Shown here piece by piece: positions 1 to 6,939 of a stretch of 55,223 nucleotides of DNA. Within the stretch, counting starts at the first letter, position 1; every line of letters starts with the position of its first letter. A program made the position numbers and the translations under genes. The DNA comes from Desulfuromonadales bacterium (GTDB lineage Bacteria > Desulfobacterota > Desulfuromonadia > Desulfuromonadales > UBA2294), in assembly GCA_014859615.1 (NCBI GenBank), contig JACUTX010000001.1:1-55223 (forward strand), in the 5' to 3' direction. The notes beneath the pieces are model-generated. The model did no database searches, had not been told where the DNA came from, and was given only the letters and a program-made list of their open reading frames with translations.

Positions 1-723
1 CATCTCTTTCCGGTCGAAGACGGCGCTGAGGATTGTGTCGGTTTCACCCCCCTCGGCCAACACTTCTCCTTTGGCAGAGATCAGTAGGCTCATGCCGAAA
101 AAATCGAGTTTTCCCTGTATTCCGCAGCAGTTGGCGGCAGCGACAAAAAGCTGGTTTTCGATCGCCCGGGCGCGCAGCAGGGTTCGCCAATGTTCCTGAC
201 GCGGTTTTGGCCATTCGGCGGGGATGCAGATCAGCTCGGCGCCGTCGAGAGCCATCTTGCGGAACAGCTCCGGAAAGCGGAGGTCGTAGCAGATCGCGAC
301 GCCGATTCGCCCGACCGTGGTGTCGACCACCAGCGTCGCATCGCCGGGGGAGAGGAAACGATCTTCCCCCATGGTTGAAAACATATGAAGTTTTCGATAG
401 TGCCCAACAATTTGACCGTGATCAATCACATAAGCCGTGTTGAAAATTTTATCACCCGACTGTTCCGGCAGACTGCCGACAACAACCAGGCCGATTTCTG
501 CCGTTTTCAAACAGAGAGCTTCAATCACCAGCGGGGTTTGGGCTGAGTGTTTCGCCAGACGCTTGTAATCATAGCCGCTGCTCCACATCTCCGGCAGGAC
601 GACCAGTCTCACCCCCTGTTTTGCTACCTGCTCAAGAGCGGATAGAACAGTTGCCAGGTTACGCTCGACATCGCCGAGTGTGATGTTGAATTGAATCGCT
701 CCAACGGTCAGTCTTTCATTCAT
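1..723 (-). CDS. Carbon-nitrogen hydrolase (nitrilase / omega-amidase family), 3' end outside window
   Basis: Reading the minus strand from ATG at 723 gives 241 open codons that run off the left edge, so the C-terminus is missing. The protein starts MNERLTVGAIQFNITLGDVE. It carries all three elements of the nitrilase-superfamily Glu-Lys-Cys triad: Glu in VVLPEMWSSGY (about residue 47), Lys in YRKLHMFS (about 112) and Cys in GVAICYDLRFPELF (about 146). These enzymes hydrolyse amides in the cytoplasm; the close spacing fits the omega-amidase / YafV-like branch, but the substrate cannot be told from sequence. A GGAG ribosome-binding site lies just upstream of the start (about 730-733). It diverges from the antiporter operon at 967. 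Confidence 0.9.
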   Translation of the reverse strand, partial: MNERLTVGAIQFNITLGDVERNLATVLSALEQVAKQGVRLVVLPEMWSSGYDYKRLAKHSAQTPLVIEALCLKTAEIGLVVVGSLPEQSGDKIFNTAYVIDHGQIVGHYRKLHMFSTMGEDRFLSPGDATLVVDTTVGRIGVAICYDLRFPELFRKMALDGAELICIPAEWPKPRQEHWRTLLRARAIENQLFVAAANCCGIQGKLDFFGMSLLISAKGEVLAEGGETDTILSAVFDRKEM

Positions 724-966
724 AATAACTCCAAAGTAAAACAACGGTATATTTTTTAAAATAAAACCTTAAATTCAGGCGTTTTTTCAATTATATACGA
801 GACATTGAGTCGTGACAAGTGCTCCGGTCTCTGTCCGGTTTGTCTTGACGAAGCGCTGAAAGGCATGCTAAGAGGGGTGGAAAAATTAAGTAATAAATTA
901 ACGTTCTAATGATTGTACACCGTTCCGATTGACCCGGACAGGCGGCCGATTATTCAATAGAGGATC

Positions 967-1455
967 ATGAAAGCAAAATTTGTAACATTCATAATAATGC
1001 TCTGTTTCTGGGTTATCCTTTCGGGGATGTTTGACCCTTTCCACCTGACTCTCGGGGTTATCAGCTGCCTGTTGATCGCCTTCTTCTCGGCAGAGCTGTT
1101 GTTTGAGGGGTTGGAAATCAGAGTGCGGGCCAGGCAGGTTTTTGGCATGCTTGCATACTTGCCCTGGCTATTCTGGGCTATTATCGTAGCCAGCCTGCAA
1201 GTCGCTTATATTGTGCTCCACCCACAGATGCTTAGAAAGATGGATCCGCAGATGATCCGTTTTAAAACCAAACTGAAATCAAACTTTGCCAGAGTGACTT
1301 TCGCCCAGTCAATCACCTTGACGCCCGGTACCATAACAATCAGCCTGCAGGATGACGAAATAACGGTCTATGCTCTCACCAAGAGTGCTGCTGACGGTCT
1401 CCCCGGCGAGATGGAAAGACGCATCGCCCGGGCTCTGGAACCGGGAGGATTATGA
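967..1455 (+). CDS. mrpE: Mrp/Mnh-type antiporter subunit E (MbhA-like)
   Basis: This 162-aa membrane protein matches the MnhE/MrpE family: a hydrophobic N-terminal half with the typical SGMFDPFHLTLG segment, then a soluble C-terminal half with SITLTPGTITISL, the most conserved part of the family. It is the first gene of a run of overlapping genes for a multisubunit Na+/H+ antiporter. In known Mrp complexes subunit E helps assembly and transport. An AGAGG ribosome-binding site (959-963) precedes the ATG. The stop overlaps the start of the next gene in ATGA, which implies translational coupling. Confidence 0.93.
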   Translation: MKAKFVTFIIMLCFWVILSGMFDPFHLTLGVISCLLIAFFSAELLFEGLEIRVRARQVFGMLAYLPWLFWAIIVASLQVAYIVLHPQMLRKMDPQMIRFKTKLKSNFARVTFAQSITLTPGTITISLQDDEITVYALTKSAADGLPGEMERRIARALEPGGL

Positions 1456-1763
1456 TGAGCCAGGTTTTTCTCTCGGTTGGCGTGGCGTTGGTGCTGCTGA
1501 TTTTTCTCACCCTGATCCGGGTCGTTGGCGGACCGACAGTGCTGGATCGGATTGTTGGCGTAAATATGATCGGCACCAAGACGACTGTGCTGCTGCTGCT
1601 GATCGGTCTGATCTACGAAGCGATGCCGATGTTCATCGATATCGCCCTCGCCTATGCCTTCCTTAATTTTATAGCCACGATCGGTGCCTGTAAGTACTTT
1701 CGTCGCAGCAAAAAGATCCATCTTGATGATGATATGGTTTCTGAGAAAGAGGGGGCAAAATGA
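1452..1763 (+). CDS. mrpF: Mrp/Mnh-type antiporter subunit F (MbhB-like)
   Basis: This small 103-aa protein has three predicted membrane helices and the family signature RVVGGPTVLDRIVGVNMIGTK followed by YAFLNFIATIGACKYF. This is diagnostic of MnhF/MrpF, a small integral subunit of Mrp antiporters. The length is slightly longer than usual because of a charged tail. The ATG overlaps the mrpE stop, with a GGGAGG ribosome-binding site at 1443-1448. The stop overlaps the next start. Confidence 0.93.
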   Translation: MMSQVFLSVGVALVLLIFLTLIRVVGGPTVLDRIVGVNMIGTKTTVLLLLIGLIYEAMPMFIDIALAYAFLNFIATIGACKYFRRSKKIHLDDDMVSEKEGAK

Positions 1764-2086
1764 ATGTAATTGTGACTATATTTCTGATTCTTGCGCTTTT
1801 GTTTTTTGCCATCGGCACCATCGGGATTCTGCGTCTGCCGGATTTCTATTCGCGACTTCATGCCACGGGGAAGTGTGATACTTTGGCGGCGACCCTCGCA
1901 TTAGCAGCCATTGCTTTATATAATCTGCATGATTTTAGCTTCGGTACTGTTCTGGTCAGTTGGAAGGTTCTTGCTATCTTCTGCTTTCTTTTCATGGCGA
2001 GTCCGGCAGCGACCAATGCGATCACCAAGGCCGCTGTGATCGCCGGTGTTGAGCCCTGGTATAAAAAGCAGGAGGTGCGCAAATGA
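1760..2086 (+). CDS. mrpG: Mrp/Mnh-type antiporter subunit G (MbhC-like)
   Basis: This 108-aa protein has three hydrophobic segments and the MnhG/PhaG signature IGTIGILRLPDFYSRLHATGK followed by a Thr-Leu-Ala-rich helix. The family is a small integral subunit of Mrp antiporters with no known catalytic residues. It sits third in the E-F-G order seen in both bacterial Mrp and archaeal Mbh operons. Both ends overlap neighbours by four bases. Confidence 0.93.
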   Translation: MNVIVTIFLILALLFFAIGTIGILRLPDFYSRLHATGKCDTLAATLALAAIALYNLHDFSFGTVLVSWKVLAIFCFLFMASPAATNAITKAAVIAGVEPWYKKQEVRK

Positions 2087-2328
2087 TCTGGCAACTTGAT
2101 CTTTTTCTTCTGATGCTGGTGGTTATTTGTGCGCTGGCAACGATTACGGTTAAGGATCTGCTTTCGGCAACGATTATCTTCAGTGCTTACAGTTTTCTTA
2201 TGTGTCTGCTCTGGGCAGAGATGGGGGCGGTTGATGTCGCTTTTACTGAGGCAACCGTCGGCGCCGGTGTCAGTACAATATTTTTTATTGCCGCTATTTT
2301 CCGGACAACACGCAGGAGTAAAGATTGA
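2083..2328 (+). CDS. DUF4040 / MbhD-like antiporter subunit
   Basis: This 81-aa membrane protein has the DUF4040 motif: KDLLSATIIFSAYSFLMCLLW, then EMGAVDVAFTEATVGAGVST. In canonical bacterial Mrp this segment is part of the C-terminal extension of the large MrpA subunit; in archaeal membrane hydrogenases and archaeal Mrp it is a separate gene (mbhD). Here it is separate. The Glu/Asp residues in VDVAFTEA are thought to line the ion path in MbhD-type subunits (family knowledge, not tested here). It overlaps both neighbouring genes by four bases. Confidence 0.85.
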   Translation: MIWQLDLFLLMLVVICALATITVKDLLSATIIFSAYSFLMCLLWAEMGAVDVAFTEATVGAGVSTIFFIAAIFRTTRRSKD

Positions 2329-2600
2329 AATTACCGGCCTTGCTAGCAACTCTGGTTACCGGCGCACTCTTGCTCTACGGAACCGCCGATTTCGCTGTCT
2401 GGGGTGATCCGAAATCGCCACCCAACAGCAATATTTCGGTTCATTATGTGGAACAGGCGGTGAAGGAGACACATGTGCCGAATATAGTCACCGCTATTCT
2501 CGGTGACTATCGAGGCTACGACACCATGTTTGAATTGGTCGTTATCTACTGCGCGGGGATGGCTGTTATGGGGATTCTGCGCCGGAGGGAAGATTCATGA
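2325..2600 (+). CDS. MbhE-like antiporter subunit (split-off MrpA C-terminal segment)
   Basis: This 91-aa protein has an N-terminal helix, a short polar loop (GDPKSPPNSNISVHYVEQA) and a C-terminal helix preceded by DYRGYDTMFELVVIY. The last motif is typical of the extreme C-terminus of MrpA and of stand-alone MbhE. Translation starts at TTG (2325), overlapping the upstream stop in TTGA, with AGGAG at 2313-2317 as ribosome-binding site. Together with the preceding gene it supplies what a full-length MrpA would carry as a C-terminal extension. Confidence 0.82.
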   Translation: MKLPALLATLVTGALLLYGTADFAVWGDPKSPPNSNISVHYVEQAVKETHVPNIVTAILGDYRGYDTMFELVVIYCAGMAVMGILRRREDS

Positions 2601-3076
2601 AAATCACGAGCCATGAAGCCCGAGAGCGCATCTCGCATCGTGACACCATTCTGGAAACAACGGTGCGCCTGATGATCCCCTTTATCCAGCTCTACGGCCT
2701 TTATGTCATCGTTCATGGACATTATAGTCCGGGCGGCGGTTTTCAGGGTGGGGTGGTGCTCGGTGCTTCTCTGATTATGTTCGCTCTCGCTTTTGGCCTG
2801 ACTGCCAGCAAAAATTATATGACGGAGAGCTTGAATATAATTATAGCCAATGCCGGTGCCTTGATTTTTACCGGGATAGCTGCTCTTTGTGCTCTGCTTG
2901 GCGGGATGTTTCTTGATTACAGCGTGCTCGCAAACATCTTGCCGATCGACCCGATCTCCTGGCGTTCCCACGGAATTTTTCTGGTTGAGGTCGGTGTCGG
3001 CATGGGGGTTATGACAATTATGATCTCGATCTACTGGGATATGGCGTCTGCTGGCCGCCTCGATGAGGGGTTGTAA
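2597..3076 (+). CDS. mrpB: Mrp/Mnh-type antiporter subunit B (MbhF-like)
   Basis: This 159-aa protein has four hydrophobic segments and the MnhB signature IQLYGLYVIVHGHYSPGGGF followed by QGGVVLGA. The glycine-rich HGHxSPGGGFQGG motif is the family hallmark. An N-terminal charged stretch of about 20 residues precedes the first helix. It is a subunit of the Mrp membrane complex. The ATG overlaps the preceding stop (ATGA), and the next gene starts immediately after its stop codon. Confidence 0.92.
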   Translation: MKITSHEARERISHRDTILETTVRLMIPFIQLYGLYVIVHGHYSPGGGFQGGVVLGASLIMFALAFGLTASKNYMTESLNIIIANAGALIFTGIAALCALLGGMFLDYSVLANILPIDPISWRSHGIFLVEVGVGMGVMTIMISIYWDMASAGRLDEGL

Positions 3077-3469
3077 ATGGAAGGTATCGTGGCCGAAATA
3101 ATGGCCAAATACAATTACTGGATCTACGTTGTCCTGATGATGATCGGCTTCTATGCCATGATTGGCAAACGCAATCTGGTCAAGAAGCTGCTTGGGATGA
3201 ACATCTTTCAGACCTCCATTATTCTCTTTTTTGTCTCGACTGGAGCAAAAAAAGGGGGGAGCATCCCGATTCTCGATAAGCAAGCGGCCCTGCAGGGAGC
3301 CGTGGATGTTAACCTGGTGGTTAATCCTCTGCCGCATGTATTGATGTTGACAGCTATCGTCGTCGGGGTGAGTGTTACCGGCGTCGCATTGGCTGTAATG
3401 TTGCGTATCTATCGTAAATACGGGACTTTGGAAGAAGACGAAATCCTGCACAAGATTGAGACCGAATGA
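3077..3469 (+). CDS. mrpC: Mrp/Mnh-type antiporter subunit C (NuoK homologue, MbhG-like)
   Basis: This 130-aa protein has three membrane helices and is homologous to complex I subunit NuoK. Recognisable elements are GFYAMIGKRNLVKKLLGMNI in the first half and NPLPHVLMLTAIVVGVSVTG in the second; the latter is the MnhC signature. It probably forms part of the ion channel next to the D subunits. It starts directly after the mrpB stop and ends overlapping the mrpD start. Confidence 0.93.
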   Translation: MEGIVAEIMAKYNYWIYVVLMMIGFYAMIGKRNLVKKLLGMNIFQTSIILFFVSTGAKKGGSIPILDKQAALQGAVDVNLVVNPLPHVLMLTAIVVGVSVTGVALAVMLRIYRKYGTLEEDEILHKIETE

Positions 3470-4953
3470 AATCCAACTTGCACATGTATGTGATGGCAGC
3501 ACCGCTGTTAACCGCTTTTTTGGTTAACGCCTGGGGCCGCAGTAATCGTAAAATCATTGCACCGATGGTGTTGGGGGCCTTGGCCCTCTCCACCCTGCTG
3601 GCGATTATTGTGCTCAAACAGACGCTCGGGTCCGGTAGTTTGAGCTATACTGTCGGCGCCTGGACACCTCCGTGGGGGATCGAACTGTTGGTCGATCCTC
3701 TGTCGGCACTGATGCTGTTGCTCATTTCTGCTGTCTCTTTTATTGCGACTTTTGCCGCAGTTCCATGTGTTAAGCGTGATCTGGAAGATCGTCAACATAT
3801 CTTCTTCACTCTTTACCTGATTCTGATCGCCGGGTTGATGGGGCTGGTGCTGACCGCCGATGCTTTCAACCTCTATGTCATGCTTGAAATAACTTCAATT
3901 ACCACCTATGGACTGATCGCTCTTGGACGTGGACGAGCACCGCTGTCGAGCTTCAACTACATCATCATGGGTTCGGTGGGCGCTTCCTTTTATCTTCTCG
4001 GAGTCGGCTATCTCTATCTGCTGACCGGTACCCTCAATCTGGCCGATATTGCCCGTTATCTCCCCGCTTTGCAGGGGAGTGCCGCTATGGCGACCGCTCT
4101 CGCTTTTATTCTGGTCGGTCTGTGGATCAAAATGGCATTTTTCCCCTTGCACGGCTGGTTGCCGCGCGCTTATTCCGATGCTCCTGACGGAGCCGGAGTC
4201 CTCATTGCGCCGTTGATGACTAAAGTGACCATCTATCTGATGGTCCGTCTGATGCTCACCTTTCAGTCGCCTGAGTTTTTGCTCATGAGCATGGATGTTC
4301 GTACGCTTGTTATCTGGGTTGCTGCTATCGGTATTATCTGCGCGTCATCTCTGGCCCTGGCGCAACGCAATCTGAAGCAGATGCTGACCTATATCATTAT
4401 TGCCGAGGTCGGTTACATGGTTGGCGGAGCCTGGTTGGCCAACGATCAGGGGCTGACAGGGGCCCTGCTGCATATTGTTAACGATGCGTTAATGACTCTT
4501 TGTCTGTTTCTGGCGGCGGTCGCGATCTCCTATCGTACCGGTGGTCTCGGGTTTGATCGTCTGAAGGGTCTATATCGGCGGATGCCGTGGACGATGGCTT
4601 TTTTCACCGTCGGGGCTTTCTCTATGATCGGGATACCGCCAACTTGCGGCTTTTTCAGCAAGTGGTATCTGCTTCTTGGTGGTATCGAAGCGGGGCAGTG
4701 GGAGTTTGTTGTTGCCTTGATCTTCAGCAGCCTGGTCAACGCAGTCCTCTTTTTCCGGATTATTGAGCTGGCATATTTCAGCAGGCCGGAAGAGGGTGCG
4801 TCGTCTGAGCATTTACCTCTGGAACGCCAAGAAGCTCCCTGGTCGATGCTGACTCCTCTGGCCGTGACTGCCGGGCTCCTGATTGTGGTCGGTCTGGGCA
4901 CCGGACCTTTGGTTGATAACGTTATCCGCTTAATGATTCCGGTCGCTTTTTGA
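3466..4953 (+). CDS. mrpD: Mrp/Mnh-type antiporter subunit D, first copy (NuoL/M/N family)
   Basis: This 495-aa polytopic protein is a proton-conducting antiporter-like subunit related to NuoN/NuoM. Key charged residues in the membrane are visible: Glu141 in MLEITSITTYG (TM5), Lys222 in GLWIKMAFFPLHGWLP (broken TM7), His229 and Lys253 in LMTKVTIYL (TM8). This set is expected for an active pumping unit. The ATG overlaps the mrpC stop. It is followed after 50 bases by a second D-type gene. Confidence 0.92.
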   Translation: MKSNLHMYVMAAPLLTAFLVNAWGRSNRKIIAPMVLGALALSTLLAIIVLKQTLGSGSLSYTVGAWTPPWGIELLVDPLSALMLLLISAVSFIATFAAVPCVKRDLEDRQHIFFTLYLILIAGLMGLVLTADAFNLYVMLEITSITTYGLIALGRGRAPLSSFNYIIMGSVGASFYLLGVGYLYLLTGTLNLADIARYLPALQGSAAMATALAFILVGLWIKMAFFPLHGWLPRAYSDAPDGAGVLIAPLMTKVTIYLMVRLMLTFQSPEFLLMSMDVRTLVIWVAAIGIICASSLALAQRNLKQMLTYIIIAEVGYMVGGAWLANDQGLTGALLHIVNDALMTLCLFLAAVAISYRTGGLGFDRLKGLYRRMPWTMAFFTVGAFSMIGIPPTCGFFSKWYLLLGGIEAGQWEFVVALIFSSLVNAVLFFRIIELAYFSRPEEGASSEHLPLERQEAPWSMLTPLAVTAGLLIVVGLGTGPLVDNVIRLMIPVAF

Positions 4954-5003
4954 TCTTGTTATAGCTTAGCCAACTTTTGTATTGAACCGGTTTTGAGAGA
5001 GAT

Positions 5004-6470
5004 ATGACACCGATTGTTTCCATCTGGCCACTGGCCGCGATTCTGGTCTCCTTGTTGGGGGCGTTACCGATCCTCCTTGCGAATCGGCAGCCGAACTTGC
5101 GTGAAAGCTGGACCATACTCATTGCTCTGGTCAAACTGACGATCGTTGCTTCGTTGTTGCCGGGAGTTTTGGCGGGGAACAGCTATATCTTCACTATTGC
5201 ACAAGTTATTCCGGGGGTACCGATCGAGCTGCGTGTCGATGCTCTGGGGATGATCTTTGCCCTCGTCGCATCCTGTCTCTGGCTCTTTACTTCCATTTAT
5301 TCGATCGGTTACATGCGGGCTCTCAGCGAGCACGCTCAGACCCGTTATTATGCATCATTTGCCGTAGCCATTTCGGCTACCCTCGGTGTCGCTTTTGCCG
5401 GCAACCTTCTGACCATGTATCTTTTCTACGAGGTTCTTTCCCTCTCCACCTACCCTTTGGTCACTCACGAGCAGAATGCCGAAGCACGGGCTTCGGGGCG
5501 CAAGTATCTGACCTATATTCTTGGCACATCCATCGGCCTGGCCTTGCCAGCCATGCTGATTACCTACTCTGTGGCAGGAACTCTCGATTTCACCACGGGT
5601 GGCATCCTTGCAGGCAAGGCCTCTCCGGATCTACTGGCGCTGCTTGTGATCCTTTTTCTCTTCGGTTTTGCCAAGGCGGGATTGATGCCGTTTCACGGCT
5701 GGCTCCCTGCGGCGATGGTGGCACCAACCCCGGTCAGCTCTTTTCTGCATGGTGTGGCCGTGGTCAAGGCTGGTGTCTTTGCAATCTTTCGCATCATCTT
5801 TGACATCCTCGGTCCTGAAACCTTGCAGTCTGCCGATCTTGGCTCTCTTATCACTTATATCGCTTCGGTGACCATCCTGGTCGCTTCGATGGTGGCGCTG
5901 ACTCAAGACAGCATGAAACGCCGCTTAGCCTACTCCACCATTGGTCAGCTTGCTTACATGGTGCTCGGTGCCGGGATGCTCTCGGCGACCGGCATGCTCG
6001 GTGGAGTCATGCACCTGGCTATGCACGCTTTCGGCAAAATCACCCTCTTCTTCTGTGCCGGGGCGATTTACGTCGCCACGAAAAAGAAAAATATCAGTCA
6101 GATGGACGGCCTCGGGCGACGCATGCCGATCACCTATTTTGCCTTTTTTCTCGGTTCCCTGAGTATTATAGGGATGCCGCCGATGGGTGGTTTTATCAGT
6201 AAATGGAGCCTGTTGCTCGGAGCGGTCGAGGGGGATCAACTGATTTTGATTATCGTTCTACTGATCAGCTCCTTTCTCAACGCCGCATATTTTTTCCCGA
6301 TTGTCTACCGTGGATTTTTCGTGCCAGCAAAGGAAGGTGAAGCTGAAGGGATCAGTGAAGCACCGCTCTTCTGTCTGGTGCCACTGTCGTTGACGGCTCT
6401 CATTTCGTTGGCACTTTTTTTCTACCCTGATACGTTGTTGAAATTGGCACGTATGGCCCTTGGCCTCTGA
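5004..6470 (+). CDS. Second antiporter-like subunit (NuoM/MrpD family)
   Basis: This 488-aa polytopic protein of the proton-translocating NuoL/M/N family is clearly distinct from the preceding MrpD. It has Glu143 in LFYEVLSLSTYPLVTH, Lys224 in GFAKAGLMPFHGWLPAAM, His231 and Lys255 in VAVVKAGVFAIF, so the full set of conserved channel residues is retained. The TPVSSFLHGVAVVKAG stretch resembles NuoM/NuoL more than ordinary MrpD. A GAGAGAG ribosome-binding site precedes the ATG. It may take the place of the NuoL-like core of MrpA, which is otherwise absent from this operon. Confidence 0.9.
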   Translation: MTPIVSIWPLAAILVSLLGALPILLANRQPNLRESWTILIALVKLTIVASLLPGVLAGNSYIFTIAQVIPGVPIELRVDALGMIFALVASCLWLFTSIYSIGYMRALSEHAQTRYYASFAVAISATLGVAFAGNLLTMYLFYEVLSLSTYPLVTHEQNAEARASGRKYLTYILGTSIGLALPAMLITYSVAGTLDFTTGGILAGKASPDLLALLVILFLFGFAKAGLMPFHGWLPAAMVAPTPVSSFLHGVAVVKAGVFAIFRIIFDILGPETLQSADLGSLITYIASVTILVASMVALTQDSMKRRLAYSTIGQLAYMVLGAGMLSATGMLGGVMHLAMHAFGKITLFFCAGAIYVATKKKNISQMDGLGRRMPITYFAFFLGSLSIIGMPPMGGFISKWSLLLGAVEGDQLILIIVLLISSFLNAAYFFPIVYRGFFVPAKEGEAEGISEAPLFCLVPLSLTALISLALFFYPDTLLKLARMALGL

Positions 6471-6496
6471 TTATCAGAGGATGAGAGAATTTTATA

Positions 6497-6658
6497 ATGA
6501 GTAAGCACAAGCAACATCGTAAACATGATCATGCTGAGAAAGAGGATGGTCCGATGATTCTGGATCACGCTGCCGTAGATGGCTATCGGCCAATTTTTTA
6601 TATCTGCATCACTATCGGCATTCTCTATCTTGCCTTTGTGTTCTGGCGGACCTGGTAA
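6497..6658 (+). CDS. Small single-helix membrane protein, 53 aa
   Basis: ATG 6497 to TAA 6656-6658 encodes 53 residues. The N-terminal half is strongly charged and His/Lys-rich (MSKHKQHRKHDHAEKED); one helix, PIFYICITIGILYLAFVFW, lies near the C-terminus. It sits 26 bases after the second antiporter subunit and 11 bases before the next small gene, in the same operon. I do not recognise a family. The position suggests an accessory or assembly subunit of the antiporter complex, in the manner of small supernumerary subunits. The His-rich head could bind metal, but nothing proves it. Confidence 0.7.
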   Translation: MSKHKQHRKHDHAEKEDGPMILDHAAVDGYRPIFYICITIGILYLAFVFWRTW

Positions 6659-6669
6659 GGAGTTAAAGG

Positions 6670-6939
6670 ATGTCAAAACAACCGATCAATACAAACGAAA
6701 AGCCGGGAATCTTCGATAAGCCTGAAAATGTCAAGCGCCTGTTGAGAATATTTTATCTCTGCGTGATCCTGCTTTTGATCGTCGACATCTTCTATCACAA
6801 GCATACTTATTTTGCCTGGGAAGGTTATTTCGGATTCTATTCGGTCTATGGTTTTGTCGCCTGCGTCATTCTGGTGATCGTATCAAAATATATACTGCGA
6901 CCTATGGTCATGCGCAAAGAGGATCACTATGACGATTAA
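6670..6939 (+). CDS. Small two-helix membrane protein, 89 aa
   Basis: This 89-aa protein has two clear hydrophobic segments (about residues 24-42 and 56-78) separated by an aromatic loop, HKHTYFAWEGYFGFYSVYG, and ends in a charged tail. It overlaps the next antiporter gene by 11 bases, so it belongs to the operon. An AAGGAG ribosome-binding site lies at 6657-6662. I know similar small proteins beside atypical MrpD genes in Deltaproteobacteria only as uncharacterised. A structural or assembly role in the antiporter is inferred from position alone. Confidence 0.75.
   Translation: MSKQPINTNEKPGIFDKPENVKRLLRIFYLCVILLLIVDIFYHKHTYFAWEGYFGFYSVYGFVACVILVIVSKYILRPMVMRKEDHYDD

Noticed and set aside
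921..957. TTGACC / TATTCA as promoter of the antiporter operon
   Set aside because: The resulting start site would fall at the ribosome-binding site, leaving no leader for it.
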